From Chamaea fasciata (lineage: Eukaryota > Chordata > Aves > Passeriformes > Sylviidae): 64,000 nucleotides of DNA. Positions 49,741 to 60,512 of the stretch are shown here, piece by piece. The translations under genes were made by a program, and so were the position numbers. Under the pieces are notes generated by a model. The model was not told where the DNA came from. It did no database searches and was given only the letters and a program-made list of their open reading frames with translations. Location of the stretch: positions 24,014,022 to 24,078,021 of the forward strand of contig JARCOQ010000006.1 in assembly GCA_029207755.1 (NCBI GenBank). The letters are read 5' to 3'. Positions within the stretch are counted from its first letter, which is position 1. Each line of letters opens with the position of its first letter.

Positions 49741-52700
49741 ATTTCTTAAATTTATGTGGTGAAATTCTTTAGGTTTAGTCATTCAAAATCAACTAAGCTA
49801 TATAAATATCCTGTAGCCTAAAGTGGCCTACTTTTTTTTTTCTTTTTCTCCCTGCTCCTTGCTTCCCTAAGGAAAAGAAAGTACCCCACAACAACAACAA
49901 AACCCCCCAAAACTGTAGAAATGCACATGCATTTATGAGATGGACAAGACTAGACAATCCATATGTTGAATTTCTACTGCTCTTGGAAAGTCAGAGCCTT
50001 TATCATTCCTAGGCTATTTTAGTAATTTAAGATAATTTTCAGATATAAAACATGAGGCAAAATAGCTGTGAAACTATGAGTTCTCCTGTGAAATTGTTCC
50101 ACTTCACACTCAGGAATGACTTCATCTTATCATGGCAAGAGGGCAGCACTGCTGAATTGAAATATTGTTTTATTGTTGATAAGGTTCAGCCTTATCCTAT
50201 TAATCCATTTCCAGTTATCTTGTAGGTGGAGGGTATTACACAGAAGCCTCAAAGGTGGACAGAAAGCAAAAATATTTCCCCCCACTTGCCAAGGAAAAAG
50301 CTGCAAAGAGTTTGAATATATAAGGGACAGTAGAAATGTTAAAGGTTATCACTGTAACATAAGTATAGGATCTGTGTAAACTGACAGTGTTCAAGGGAAT
50401 ACAGTCTTTCATGATTTCTGAGAGTTTAATACATAACTTTCATCTTCTTTGAAAGACAGTTTTGGGTTCAGGACTTGTATTGGGACATTCAAGATGAGCA
50501 TTGTTTCTGGAAAACCTTGGGTATTCTTATAGCATCACATTCCAATCTCAGAAACTTTTTAGACACTATCAAAGACATTATCAATGCTGATGTAGACTAA
50601 CTACCTCAAGAATTATGAGAAGGTATCACCAAGATTTTTATTAAAACCAGGATGATCCATTTACCATTGCCATTGAAAATGGTCAGGGTATCTGTATGTG
50701 TCCTAATCACCTGTGGTTTGCGCTGGGTGATGTTGAGGAGGGAGGAGGTGGCTGGCAGGGCCCCTACAGTCCTGGGCTATGTGGTTTTTGCCCAGCCAGA
50801 GAGTGAGTCAGATGTGGCATGTGGGGGAGATCTGAGAATGGCAGTGTTGTAAAGCTGATGACAGTGAGGTTCATCCACCAGTGGATCATAGAGGTGTAGG
50901 TTTCTCTAGCTTTCCTACTCATGAGGTGCATTGTTGGAAAGGTATTTTAACACATTTTTCACAGATCCAGAATTAAATTAGAGGGTTAAACTGTTGGGTT
51001 TTGCCTTATCAGATGTTTAATCTGCTAGGTATTTTATATATTCATTAAAACAGATATTCGGGATGTTGCAAGTTTCTCTTAAGAGATAAAGCATCTTTTT
51101 TTTATTTTAAGGAAAGAAGAGTATCAATGTTGTTTATTTATCCTTTAACTCTCTTATGGTCTCAGCTGTTTATTAATCTAAAGGAATATAGGAGTTATCC
51201 TCTCCATAATACCGATGTGCCTATCCTGATGTGTCTAGAGGCAACATTTGAGTGACATAATTGAACTTTGTGCTGAGACTGTTTTAATTACATTAATTTT
51301 AATTATATACAGTACATTATAATTACAGAGACTGAGACAGAGGGGCTACCATCTATTAAGATCCTCTGCAATGCATTTGCATAATGGGACCTATTTCTGT
51401 GTGCAGTGTTACACTTTTTGATGGCTTCATTATTGGTGGAATGTAGATTTTTTTTTAATTTAATTTACATTTGTGTTTCTAGTAACCACATTTGAAAGCC
51501 ACCTGACAGCCTTCATTCCCCTGCACCAAAAAGATGCATTTTAAACAAAATATTCAAATTAGATGAAAAATTAAAGAAGAATTAAAGAATTTGTTTTGCT
51601 TGTTATTTTGCTTGTTCCTGCGCAAGACACGGCTTCCAAGGATTCAACTAGGAAATCAACAGAAGAGTTTTTATAATAGCTGGAGAGCACTCATTTGCAA
51701 CAGATGAATGATGTCCTACCTTTCTGTCCTGCCATGGCTATGGTCAAATACATGTTGAGAAGGGGCATATATTTGCCAGTAAATATGGATTTCCCAAAGG
51801 GAGCTTTCCTCTCTGCTGCCTTTCTTAAATCCCACTTTTATTCCCCTGTTGTAGGACATGTGGCTTCCTGCCTTCAGTGTGGTAACTTCCCTGGAGTCCT
51901 TGGAAAGGTATCAGTCCATGGCCATGTCCTGTCTCTTCCTTTGCCCTGGCACACAAACTGTGCAGGGTAATAAGTTTCCCTTTGTAGGATCATGATGATA
52001 AAAGACTGGCAGAGGGCTGTCTCAGTTGTCCTTTCAACACTGAAGTTACTGGTGTTATCAGTCACTGAGTGGGCTCAAAGTCGTGGGTCTTATCCCCGAG
52101 AGAGGTGCTGTGTAATCAGACATATTGCAAAGATATTATGCTGTGGTGGTCCTCCCCCTTGGCATCATATGGTGTGCTTTGGAGATAGATTGCATCTTTA
52201 ATTCTGGAAAATGTTAACAGGCTCAGAGTCTTCTCTCGGCTACATTCACAGCTGTCATTTACTTCTGCTGTCTTTAAGTGTTTCCTAAACACCTGTCACT
52301 CTGATACTACATCAATTCACTGAGCCTAACCTGAATATATTTTTCTCTCACAGGGCAATATTTCTTTGCTTGAAATTCCTTTCTTTTGGGATTTGAGTGA
52401 TTTTTTTTTCCTACTGAAAACTTTCTCACTAAGGTGAGACACTTAAAATAGCAAATGCAGCAAGGAACAAATTATAATTTGTTTTGGAATAGCAATCTCA
52501 AAACTAATTGAATGTACAGCTCTGGGGGTGTATTTTTGAATGCCTCTAATTAGCAGTCTGGAATCTGGACCATAACATCTAAATATACCTACCTGATTCA
52601 ATACTAGATGCCTGGTCTTTGAAAAAAAAAAAAAACCTTACTTGATGAGTTTGGGGCACAGTCAGAGTGATTAACACATCTAATCTGATTAACTACTCCA

Positions 52701-53903
52701 TACATTATGGTCTTTTCTAGCTTCTTCCAAGTGGATATTTCCCTCTCCCAGTTCAGATGACTGCTTTCTCCATCTATCTTTTACCTAAATAATTTTGCGT
52801 AGAACTGGTAAGATAGTAGCAACACAAGTAGACTGGGATGTAGGGTGGGAAAGGAGGCACGATTCTCAGTATAGAAGTGGGGGTACACAGCTGGAGATAG
52901 TCATGCTTTACCTTGAATCAGAAACAGACAGGGTAGTTTAGCCTGTAAATTCTCAGAATACTAAACTGCTTTCATTAGCTCACCAAATTATGAGACATGG
53001 TCAGATGTCCTCTAGTGATACTTTATTGACAGTAAACAATTAATGGAAAAACAAATTCTCTATCTGGAAAATATTTATTTTGGCACTTTCTAATAATTAA
53101 TAATGAATTGAAAATTTAATAAATTCAATACTTATTTAAAGTACTTTACTATTTAATAAGAAAATGTATGCTAGGTCTAGTCAAATCTGGAGCAAAATGA
53201 TTTTTTTTCACTGAAACAAAAGAAAATATTTAAATTCAAGTTAGGTTAAGAAAATATTCATTGACAGTTTTGTTTATTTCATTGCCAATTTATTTATAGG
53301 TTGTGTCTTTTACTCCCTTATCAGCCACACTCCCTGGAGTACTATATTCTACATTATGTGGTGTGTTTTTACTCTGCCCAAGCTCTGCATTGTGAATCAT
53401 AAGAATCACATCACTGTTGATCCATTTCAAGAGAGACAATTTCACCATATAGTCTGGCTCAGATAGAAAACAAGCCTTGTAGAACACTCATGAAAGGGTA
53501 TTGGCATATCAGAAATATGGCTAATGATGTCTTTGTTTAGGACTAACTTGCCTGTAGAAATCCTGAATTGAATTTAATTTTGGAACTTCCGCCCTTTAAA
53601 TGTATTTGTATTTCATAATGTAGTCACAATTTGGGAGAGTCAAGTTGTTGATGTAGCTCAACTTTCTTTGCAATAGAGTCAGTTGTAAATGATCAGAATA
53701 TACCATAAAAATTCGTGTTTATTAGCTATTCCTTAGGATCTAGTACTGAGCAGGAGGAGTGAACAATTGCAACATTAGGTCTTTTTTTTTGTCTCTTTGC
53801 TCTGATCATTAATTAATACTGTTAACACTAAATTTCATCTTTCATTTTTATCACTCAGCCATTCAACAACATGCTTTAATTTTGCATGACCTGAATACAC
53901 TGC
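49741..53903. other. Intergenic, no gene recognised
   Basis: Includes a GC-richer patch at 50690-50860 of unknown origin, a TAATTA-rich stretch at 51280-51420 with an octamer-like atgcatttgcat, and a very AT-rich tract at 53080-53170. No transposon assigned. Confidence 0.55.
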
Positions 53904-54412
53904 TGTGCTGGGTTGGCCCTGGATAGAAACTAAACCCCTATGCAGTCACTCACTCTGCCCCACTTACTGGAGCAGGAGGGTAAGGAGGGGAGAAAACAGT
54001 TAAAAAAAAACAAACCCAGAAGCAAGACAAAGACCAATTAATATAATGGGTTAATGATTGGATTCGGGGAAAGTTATTTGCCAATTAATATAAGTATTTG
54101 ATTACTAATTCGAGCAGTGGGAGAGAAAAAAAGACATTAAACCAATATTGTTCAACCTTTCCCAAGCTCAATTCCACTCTTTCACTCCAGTCCCCTCTCC
54201 TTTCCGCTCTTTGTCACTGCAGGTCACATTCAGCCCTTTCAGTGAGGTGAGGAGCAGCACTGGTTGGTGGTCTATCATGACATGACTGCTCCTCTCTGAT
54301 GCTCCTCTGTCCTTACACTTTCTCTCTGCTCCAGAGTGGGCTCTCCAAGGGCTGCAGAGTGCCTGCTCCACCATGCCAGGCAAGACCCCATGCTCCCACT
54401 TCATGTACTGTA
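53904..54412. mobile_element. Truncated avian ERV LTR
   Basis: Begins tgtgctgggttggccctgga and continues with 'cacttactggagcaggaggg', an A/T-rich centre, 'cccaagctcaattccactct' and 'ctctgctccagagtgggctc' with 'tccaagggctgcagagtgcc'. The order and wording match an avian ERV LTR whose second half is rich in CTCCAGxGTGGG units. Only about the first half is present. No internal retroviral genes are seen. Orientation was not fixed. Confidence 0.7.
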
Positions 54413-54635
54413 AGGATAACTCATACTTGGGTGTAGCTGGAAGTGAGATCTGTTGTAGCCTGTACAGTACTACCTCTCATGCATTGGCTCAACTGACAGT
54501 ATTTAGTACAATTTTAAAAAAGAGTATTTTTATAAAATTAAACCATTAGACTGTCTTGTGAAAATAAATTTAAGAGAGGTATCTGTAGATATAAAAGTAC
54601 ATGTAATATATTTGTTACAAGAAAATGTCCTTTGG
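54413..54635. other. Short spacer between an LTR fragment and a CR1 copy
   Basis: AT-rich; no feature recognised. Confidence 0.5.
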
Positions 54636-55587
54636 GATCCTCAGGGGCTGTTGAGACTGGTGCTTTTTAGCATCTTTGTTGGTGACATGGACACTGGGAT
54701 TGAGTGCCCCCTCAGCAAGACTGACTACAACAGCAAGCTGTATCGTGTGGTTGTCATGCTGGAGGAAAGGAGCAGCAGCCAGAGGCACCTTGAGACGTGG
54801 GTCTGTGTGAACCTCAGGACACTCAACAGAGCCAAATGCAAGGTCCTGCACCTGTGTTGGAGCAGTTCCAATCACAAATACAGGCTGGGTGGAGAATGGA
54901 TGTAGCCCTGCCAAGAAGGTCTTGGGAGTGTTGAATTGACAAGTTCAACACATCCCAGCAAGGCACCCTCATAGCCCAGAAAGCCAACTGGGAGGCAGCA
55001 AAAGAATCTGAGCAAAGGAGGCGATTCTGCCCATCTTCTCTGCTCTTGTGAGGCCTCAGCTGGAGCACAGCATCCAGCTCTGGGGCCTACAATATAAGGA
55101 AGATGCGGACCTGGTGGAATGAGTCCAGAGAGGGGCTGCAAAGATCTTCAAAGGATTGGAACACCTCTCCAATATGGACAAGCACAGGGAGTTGGGGCTG
55201 TTCGGCCTGGAGAAGAGATGGCTTCAGGGAGACCTTTGAGCAGCCTTTCAGTACCTGGAAGGGGCCTTCAGGAGGCCTGGAAAGGGACTTTTTGCAAGGA
55301 CATGTAGTGATAGGACAAGGGGAAATGGCCTTAAGCTTATGGAGGGTAGGTTTAGATTAGGTATTTGGAAGAAATTCTTAACTGTGAGGATTGTCAGACG
55401 CTGGTTGACTAGAGAAACTGTGAATGCCCCATCTGTGGGATTGTCCAAGGCCAGAATGGATGGGGCTTTGAACAACGGGGTCTAGTGGAAGGTGTCCCCA
55501 TCCATACAGAGTCCTTAAAGACCTGATTTTTAAGGTCCCTTTCAACCCAAACCATTCTATGATTCTATGATTCTATGTTTCTATGAC
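54636..55587 (+). mobile_element. CR1 LINE, 5'-truncated, with intact 3' end
   Basis: About 950 bases in CR1 sense order: 'gtgacatggacactgggatt', 'gccccctcagcaaga', 'gcaaggtcctgcacctgtgt', 'cctcagctggagcacagcat', 'gagttggggctgttcggcct', 'tagtgataggacaaggggaa' and 'ggtccctttcaacccaaacc', ending in ATTCTATG octamers (55555-55585), the mark of a CR1 3' end. It covers the end of the reverse transcriptase frame and the 3' UTR. Frames of 60-115 codons within it are broken pieces of that region or antisense. It was truncated at insertion, as is usual for CR1. Confidence 0.94.
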
Positions 55588-57667
55588 CCTTCATGCATGC
55601 TACCTTTGAATACAGCGCTGCAGGTCTGTCTAAAATCCTATGGGGTGATTCTTTTCTCAGTACTTTCGAATGTGCTTCCCAAATGACATGAAGCCAGAAG
55701 GAATATCACTTTCACCATAGACAGCTCCTTACTAGCAGCCAAGGGCTCAGTCTTGTTCTTGCTGTGGAAAGTAGTTAATACAACATGAAAAACGTGTGCA
55801 AAAATTTCACACAGAAGAAAGGAAAAAATAGCATTGAAGACTGGGAGGCTGGATGGTCTGAGTCACAGAGCACAGAAAAAAAAATTAGGATGAGTCATGG
55901 AAAAGAGGAATGAAATAATTTCCTTAAAAAGGAGAAATTCTTTGTCTGTATCTGGGGAGATTCAAACCCTGAACAAAGCATGAAAAAAAAAATTCAGATG
56001 AGGTCTGTCATTTTCGAAAACTGTTCAAGGCTTGGCACAGGCCCTGATGGCAAAGGACAAAAATGATGTGCCAGAGCAGGTGATTTTATTTTCCCTTGAA
56101 AAAGGTTAGCTTAAGAACACCAACAACTTTGGAACAACTCTTGATACCAGAACAAGGGCCAACGGATGCTAACACTCCATGCTCTTTGCTTCTTGCAGAA
56201 TACGTATTTCCACAACATTTTCACCAAATTATATCCACAGGTTTCTGTGGATGGAGTCTGGAAATCAATTCTAATTTGATTTAAGCAAATTAGTAATGAG
56301 TTGTCCTGTTTCTGTATTTAATCTGCTGCTCTCTTTGGAATAATTTGCCACCTCAGAAATAAAAATGGAAAGGTTTTATTTTCACCTTGACTTTGTTTTG
56401 TTTTATGCTTCCAGATACATTTTGCCCTTGCCTGTGTTACAGCCCAAATAAGAAGTAGGAGTTACCTCACTTTGCAGAACTGTGAATTTGATTTTTTCTT
56501 TGTTGTTTTGCATTTGTTTACACAATTTGTAAGACTCAGCTCTGATCAAGGAAGGGTTCTGAACTCTGAGCAAACAATCAAACCTGTAACTTTAATTTAC
56601 AGTCTCAATTAGAAATCAGTATTACCAATCAATTAAAGAATAAATAGAGATGTGCTGATTCATTTGGAAAATTAATGGTCTTGACAGTAAAGGAGAGTGG
56701 ACAGCACAGGTGTTTGATGTCTGCCCTTGAGTGACTAAAATACTAAATCTGGGACCGGGTTCAAGACCAGGTATAATGTTTGAAGCAAAAACGTTTTCTG
56801 GCACACTGGCTCATATCAGTCATATTCCATCAGTCACTTGGTTTTAAGCCACAGTACCATAACAATATTTTTCCAGATGGGGAATGCCTGAGCTGATTAT
56901 TTTGAAAAAACAACTTGCCTGAGGATATTTTCTCATTGCTTGCATGCAAGGAAGAACATTACATATGAAATATGTAATAAAAAAATATATCTTTTCCCAG
57001 ACATAAAGAGATATTAAAAAAGGGAACAGTTCTCCTCAGCAATATTTTTCTCTTTTTCAAGGATCAAAACAGTGATTTTTTTTCTGACAAAAGGCTAAAT
57101 TCTCAGGCCAGGATTTGATTAATCCTTTTGGAAGTCAGCTCAGTAAGATTTGACAAGACTGAAGCAGGAAATGACTGTTCCATAAAACATAAGAAACTGA
57201 AATAATGAAATTCCCCAACAAAACAAACAAACATACATCCCCCCACAGTCCTCAATTGGGATAAGATAATTTCTCCTAAAGTAGCAGGGTCGAGAAATAT
57301 TTCACTATGCTCCCTAAGAGCCTGAAGGTGAAGACAGTCTAGGACATCTGAAATAAAGGTCCAGATCCAGCAGTTATTTTAGTTATTTAGACAAAGTAAA
57401 ATGTCTGTAAGATTATATAATTGTTGCAGACCAGAGATAAGGATATTTTCCTCTGATGTCCTCAGAAGTGTCCACAGCAGCTCCCTCTCTGGCCCAGCAG
57501 CTCACATGTGGCGGATTGGAAAGATCCCCTCTGTGCAGCCAAACTGCTGCTGGATTCTGCCTCAGCTGGGCCATGAGAAGGCAGCTCCAGTTCAGCCACT
57601 ACTTCAGGCAAGCAGGCAGTGACCATATGCTCCCCATATTTTGGAGGTCCCTGGCCTCTAGGTTTCA
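55588..57667. other. Intergenic, no gene recognised
   Basis: Carries the first copy of the 36-bp repeat (56085-56120), a 12-bp palindrome cttgcatgcaag (56939-56950) and a GC-richer stretch at 57440-57667 of unknown origin. Confidence 0.55.
56085..56120 (+). repeat. 36-bp dispersed repeat, copy 1
   Basis: Starts tttattttcccttgaaaaag and ends aagaacac. It matches 60116-60151 at 35 of 36 positions in the same orientation. Flanking sequence is not shared. Confidence 0.9.
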
Positions 57668-57775
57668 ATGAGGTGCTTAGGTGCATGGTTTAATGGTGGA
57701 CTTGGTAGTATCAGGTTAATGGCTGAACTCTGATTTTAAGGGGCTTTTCCAATCAAAATGATTCTAATATTCTAT
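57668..57775 (+). mobile_element. CR1 LINE, short 3'-terminal fragment
   Basis: Reads ggtgcttaggtgcatggttt, 'atggtggacttggtagtatc', 'ggcttttccaatcaaaatga' and ends attctaatattctat, a decayed octamer tail. This is the last 100 or so bases of a CR1 UTR of a different subfamily from the copy at 54636. Confidence 0.8.
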
Positions 57776-58802
57776 TTTGGGGTGCACCCCTGTCAGTGTA
57801 TTGTGAAAGAGAACAAGCTGTCCTAAAAGAAGGGTTATGAAAACTGATGCCACAAACAGATAATTTTTTTAGAGATCACATTCCCTGATGAAATTTCACA
57901 TGGTCAGAAAATTCAAAAATGGGCATAGTTGTTGTCCTTGGAGTACAGAACTCAAAACACAGTAGAAATAATGTAATTTAAATGTTTTTATAGCTAAATT
58001 CATTCCTAGTGCAGTACAAAATTTTAGAACTGGAAACATTTTTTAAGGTTTTTGGTGGGGATATTTGCTGAGACACATCTTCAGGTACGTACTATACTTG
58101 TAAGTAGCAAGGACTCATTCTGCAGATACACTGGGGAGCAGCATCCTATAGATGCATTGAGTGGGTGATATTCTCTCTCCAAAAAAACACTGGTGCTCCT
58201 GGGGAGTGACACTGAATTCCTGCATGCTGAATGATTCCATTTAGGAAATAAGGAGAAAGAAATCCTCATATATGCTGTGCTGAAACACTACTGCTCTTCT
58301 GCTATACTTGGAGTCTTTTGCGCATGCTGAAGTGAGGACAAAATTTGCCTTTTAGCAGCACTTCCTGGTGGCTTGCACACAGGGAAGTGAGAGAGAGAGA
58401 AGTGGCAAGAGGAGCAGATAAGGTTCATAGATTCACCTTAAATAACTTAGGATATGTTCACCACACTGTGAAACAATGATGGTAACCGTGGAAGGAAAAC
58501 ACATCTGCAAGATGATAACCAAGAGCCTAAGAAACTAAAAGATACGGTACAGGTGTACATGATCTGTGTAACTCTGATATTCCAAGTGCTCCTCAAATAA
58601 TTCTTATAACTCCACCCACTCATGCTTTTTAATAAAAGGATGTCAATATCTTTTAGCAGCTAGTAATAGAAATGTGAGGAACACTAATAGCTTGATTTTA
58701 TTTTAATTTGTTAGGTTTGTGAAGCGAATGGTACTGGCTCTGATCAGCAAATCTCTCAAGAGTCAAGAGGGACTGCACACTTAAACCTATGCATCCTCAA
58801 AC
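57776..58802. other. Intergenic, no gene recognised
   Basis: Mixed sequence, with a short GAGA run at about 58389-58400 and the tandem duplication at 58783-58815. Confidence 0.55.
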
Positions 58803-58815
58803 CTATGCATCCTCA
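58783..58815. repeat. Perfect 16-bp tandem duplication
   Basis: aaacctatgcatcctc occurs twice head to tail (58783-58798 and 58799-58814). The stop codon of the minus-strand frame at 58803-59336 lies in the second copy. Confidence 0.9.
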
Positions 58816-59336
58816 CTATAAGATGCTTTTAATACCCCTATGAAAATTAAGCCAAGATGTGGAGTAAAGAGCCAAACACTGGAAATCCACAAACAGGAAC
58901 GGTAGTACATAGGACACTGAGAAACCCATTTTCTCTTCAATAATTGTAAGACTTCAGTTAAGATAAAAAGCATTGCTCGGCACTGGAATTTTTCTGACTG
59001 TATTGTTGTTTTAGATCTGATATGTGTGGCACAGGCATCCAGATAGACAGCACGCATTTCCCAGAGGAAATAGACATATTTTTTGCAAAAATTTTCCTGT
59101 TTAAAACTAGAACTATACTTTAGGAAATAGCACTTCATGGCTCTTTCTGACTGCTTTCCCTCAGTTATATAGTGGCCTCCATCCTTGGTGAGCCAACAAA
59201 ATACTTCACCAGAGTTCCAGTTACAATGTCTCATGAGAAAAGCACTCTGATTGAGAGGTCTGATGAACACAAAGGAAAAGGAAATGTGAGTGTCTAAGCA
59301 GCATTTGTGATGAAATACTACATCAACATTTTCCAA
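58803..59336 (-). other. Longest open frame of the desert (177 codons), unidentified
   Basis: Runs from ATG at 59336 to TAG at 58803-58805. It begins MENVDVVFHHKCCLDTHISF and is rich in Cys, Trp, Tyr and Phe. There is no clear signal peptide, repeat or motif. A rough estimate from base composition gives about 0.05 frames this long expected by chance in the window, so it is somewhat surprising. Even so, no domain or splice context supports a gene. A decayed retroelement or non-coding GC-richer DNA is just as likely. Confidence 0.12.
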
Positions 59337-60115
59337 ATTTTGATGGTATGGATAATTTTTCTAGCCACCGAGAAACATATTTTCTTCAGCAAATACACAT
59401 TTTCCTGTCAAATTCTAGTTACAAACAAATAAATTTTGTCAGTTGTAACTGCAGAATAGTTTGGCAGAGCACTTTGGTTGTTGCCTGACAATTTGCATAT
59501 TTGTATTACTTTCATTCCATAGAACTGAATGTTTCACTTGGGCAGAGGCTTCCAACAAAAAGGTTAATCAAATATAGGGAACAGATTGCAGGAAAACAGA
59601 ATAGATGCATCAGCCATACATGATTAAATTCTGTTTTAGAGTCTGCTAGCCCTACTGACAGCAGTGTCCCCATCCTGTTTCAGTGTAATTTAGCACACAT
59701 TGGCTATGGTGACTTCAGTGATACAGATGCCTGTATAAAAACCTCATTAAATTTAGGACATTTAAGGTAACTTTTTGCTGTATGGAAACACCTCCTGTAA
59801 TGGGTTCCAAAGGGATGCTGAGTTCATTGTATTTTGCAAATGACACCTCAGAAATGGAGGTAAGTTATGAACACACAATCTGAAAATCATGGGACTTTCT
59901 TGCTCTTAAAATAAAGAAACCTCATTTTTACCTACTGAATTTAAAACAAGGCATCATTCTACAGTGCCTTGAGTCTAGTTTGCAAATAAAAGAAAATTAT
60001 TTCCCTTGGTGCATATATTTAATAAACCAAACTGTATAAACAGAATTGCTAATGGAGATCCCTAGGCCTGAAGAATTCACAATGATCTGAACAGAGAACA
60101 GTGTTTGAAAGTGAC

Positions 60116-60151
60116 TTTATTTTCCCTTGAAAAAGGTTAGCTGAAGAACAC
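60116..60151 (+). repeat. 36-bp dispersed repeat, copy 2
   Basis: Same sequence as 56085-56120 with one change (t to g at the 28th base). The distance between copies is 4,031 bases. Confidence 0.9.
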
Positions 60152-60437
60152 TAAAAGCACTCTCCATTAATCAGTTGTACTAAACACCATGGGGAAATGA
60201 CAGTTGCCTTCCAAGCTCCTGTCTTTATGGCTTTCCTGGCATCCCGTGGACTCCTGCTGCTGCCACCACCCACACAGCTTTGCTCAGTTCATACAATTTC
60301 AGTGTTTTATTCTAGATTATCATATTCACATTTGCCCACTATTAACATTGTAGAAATGATCTAGGTGGTCCCTCAGGAGAGTGAGCATGCTGGGTTACAA
60401 AAAGTCTGTAATATATTTACACATTAAAGCCCTAAAT

Positions 60438-60512
60438 TATTTTTTTGTTTGTTTTTGGTGTTTTTTTAAAATTATATTTTGTTTTATTTTTATTTTGTTT
60501 TGTTTTATTTTC
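60438..60512. repeat. T/G-rich low-complexity tract
   Basis: Runs of TTTTTG, TTTTA and TTTTG units. Simple sequence. Confidence 0.85.

Noticed and set aside
54558..55360. Open frames of 62-115 codons on both strands
   Set aside because: Broken CR1 sequence; not a host gene.
59760..59860. Open frame ending in a perfect GTAAGT donor at 59861
   Set aside because: No acceptor or start context that stands out; expected by chance at this scale.
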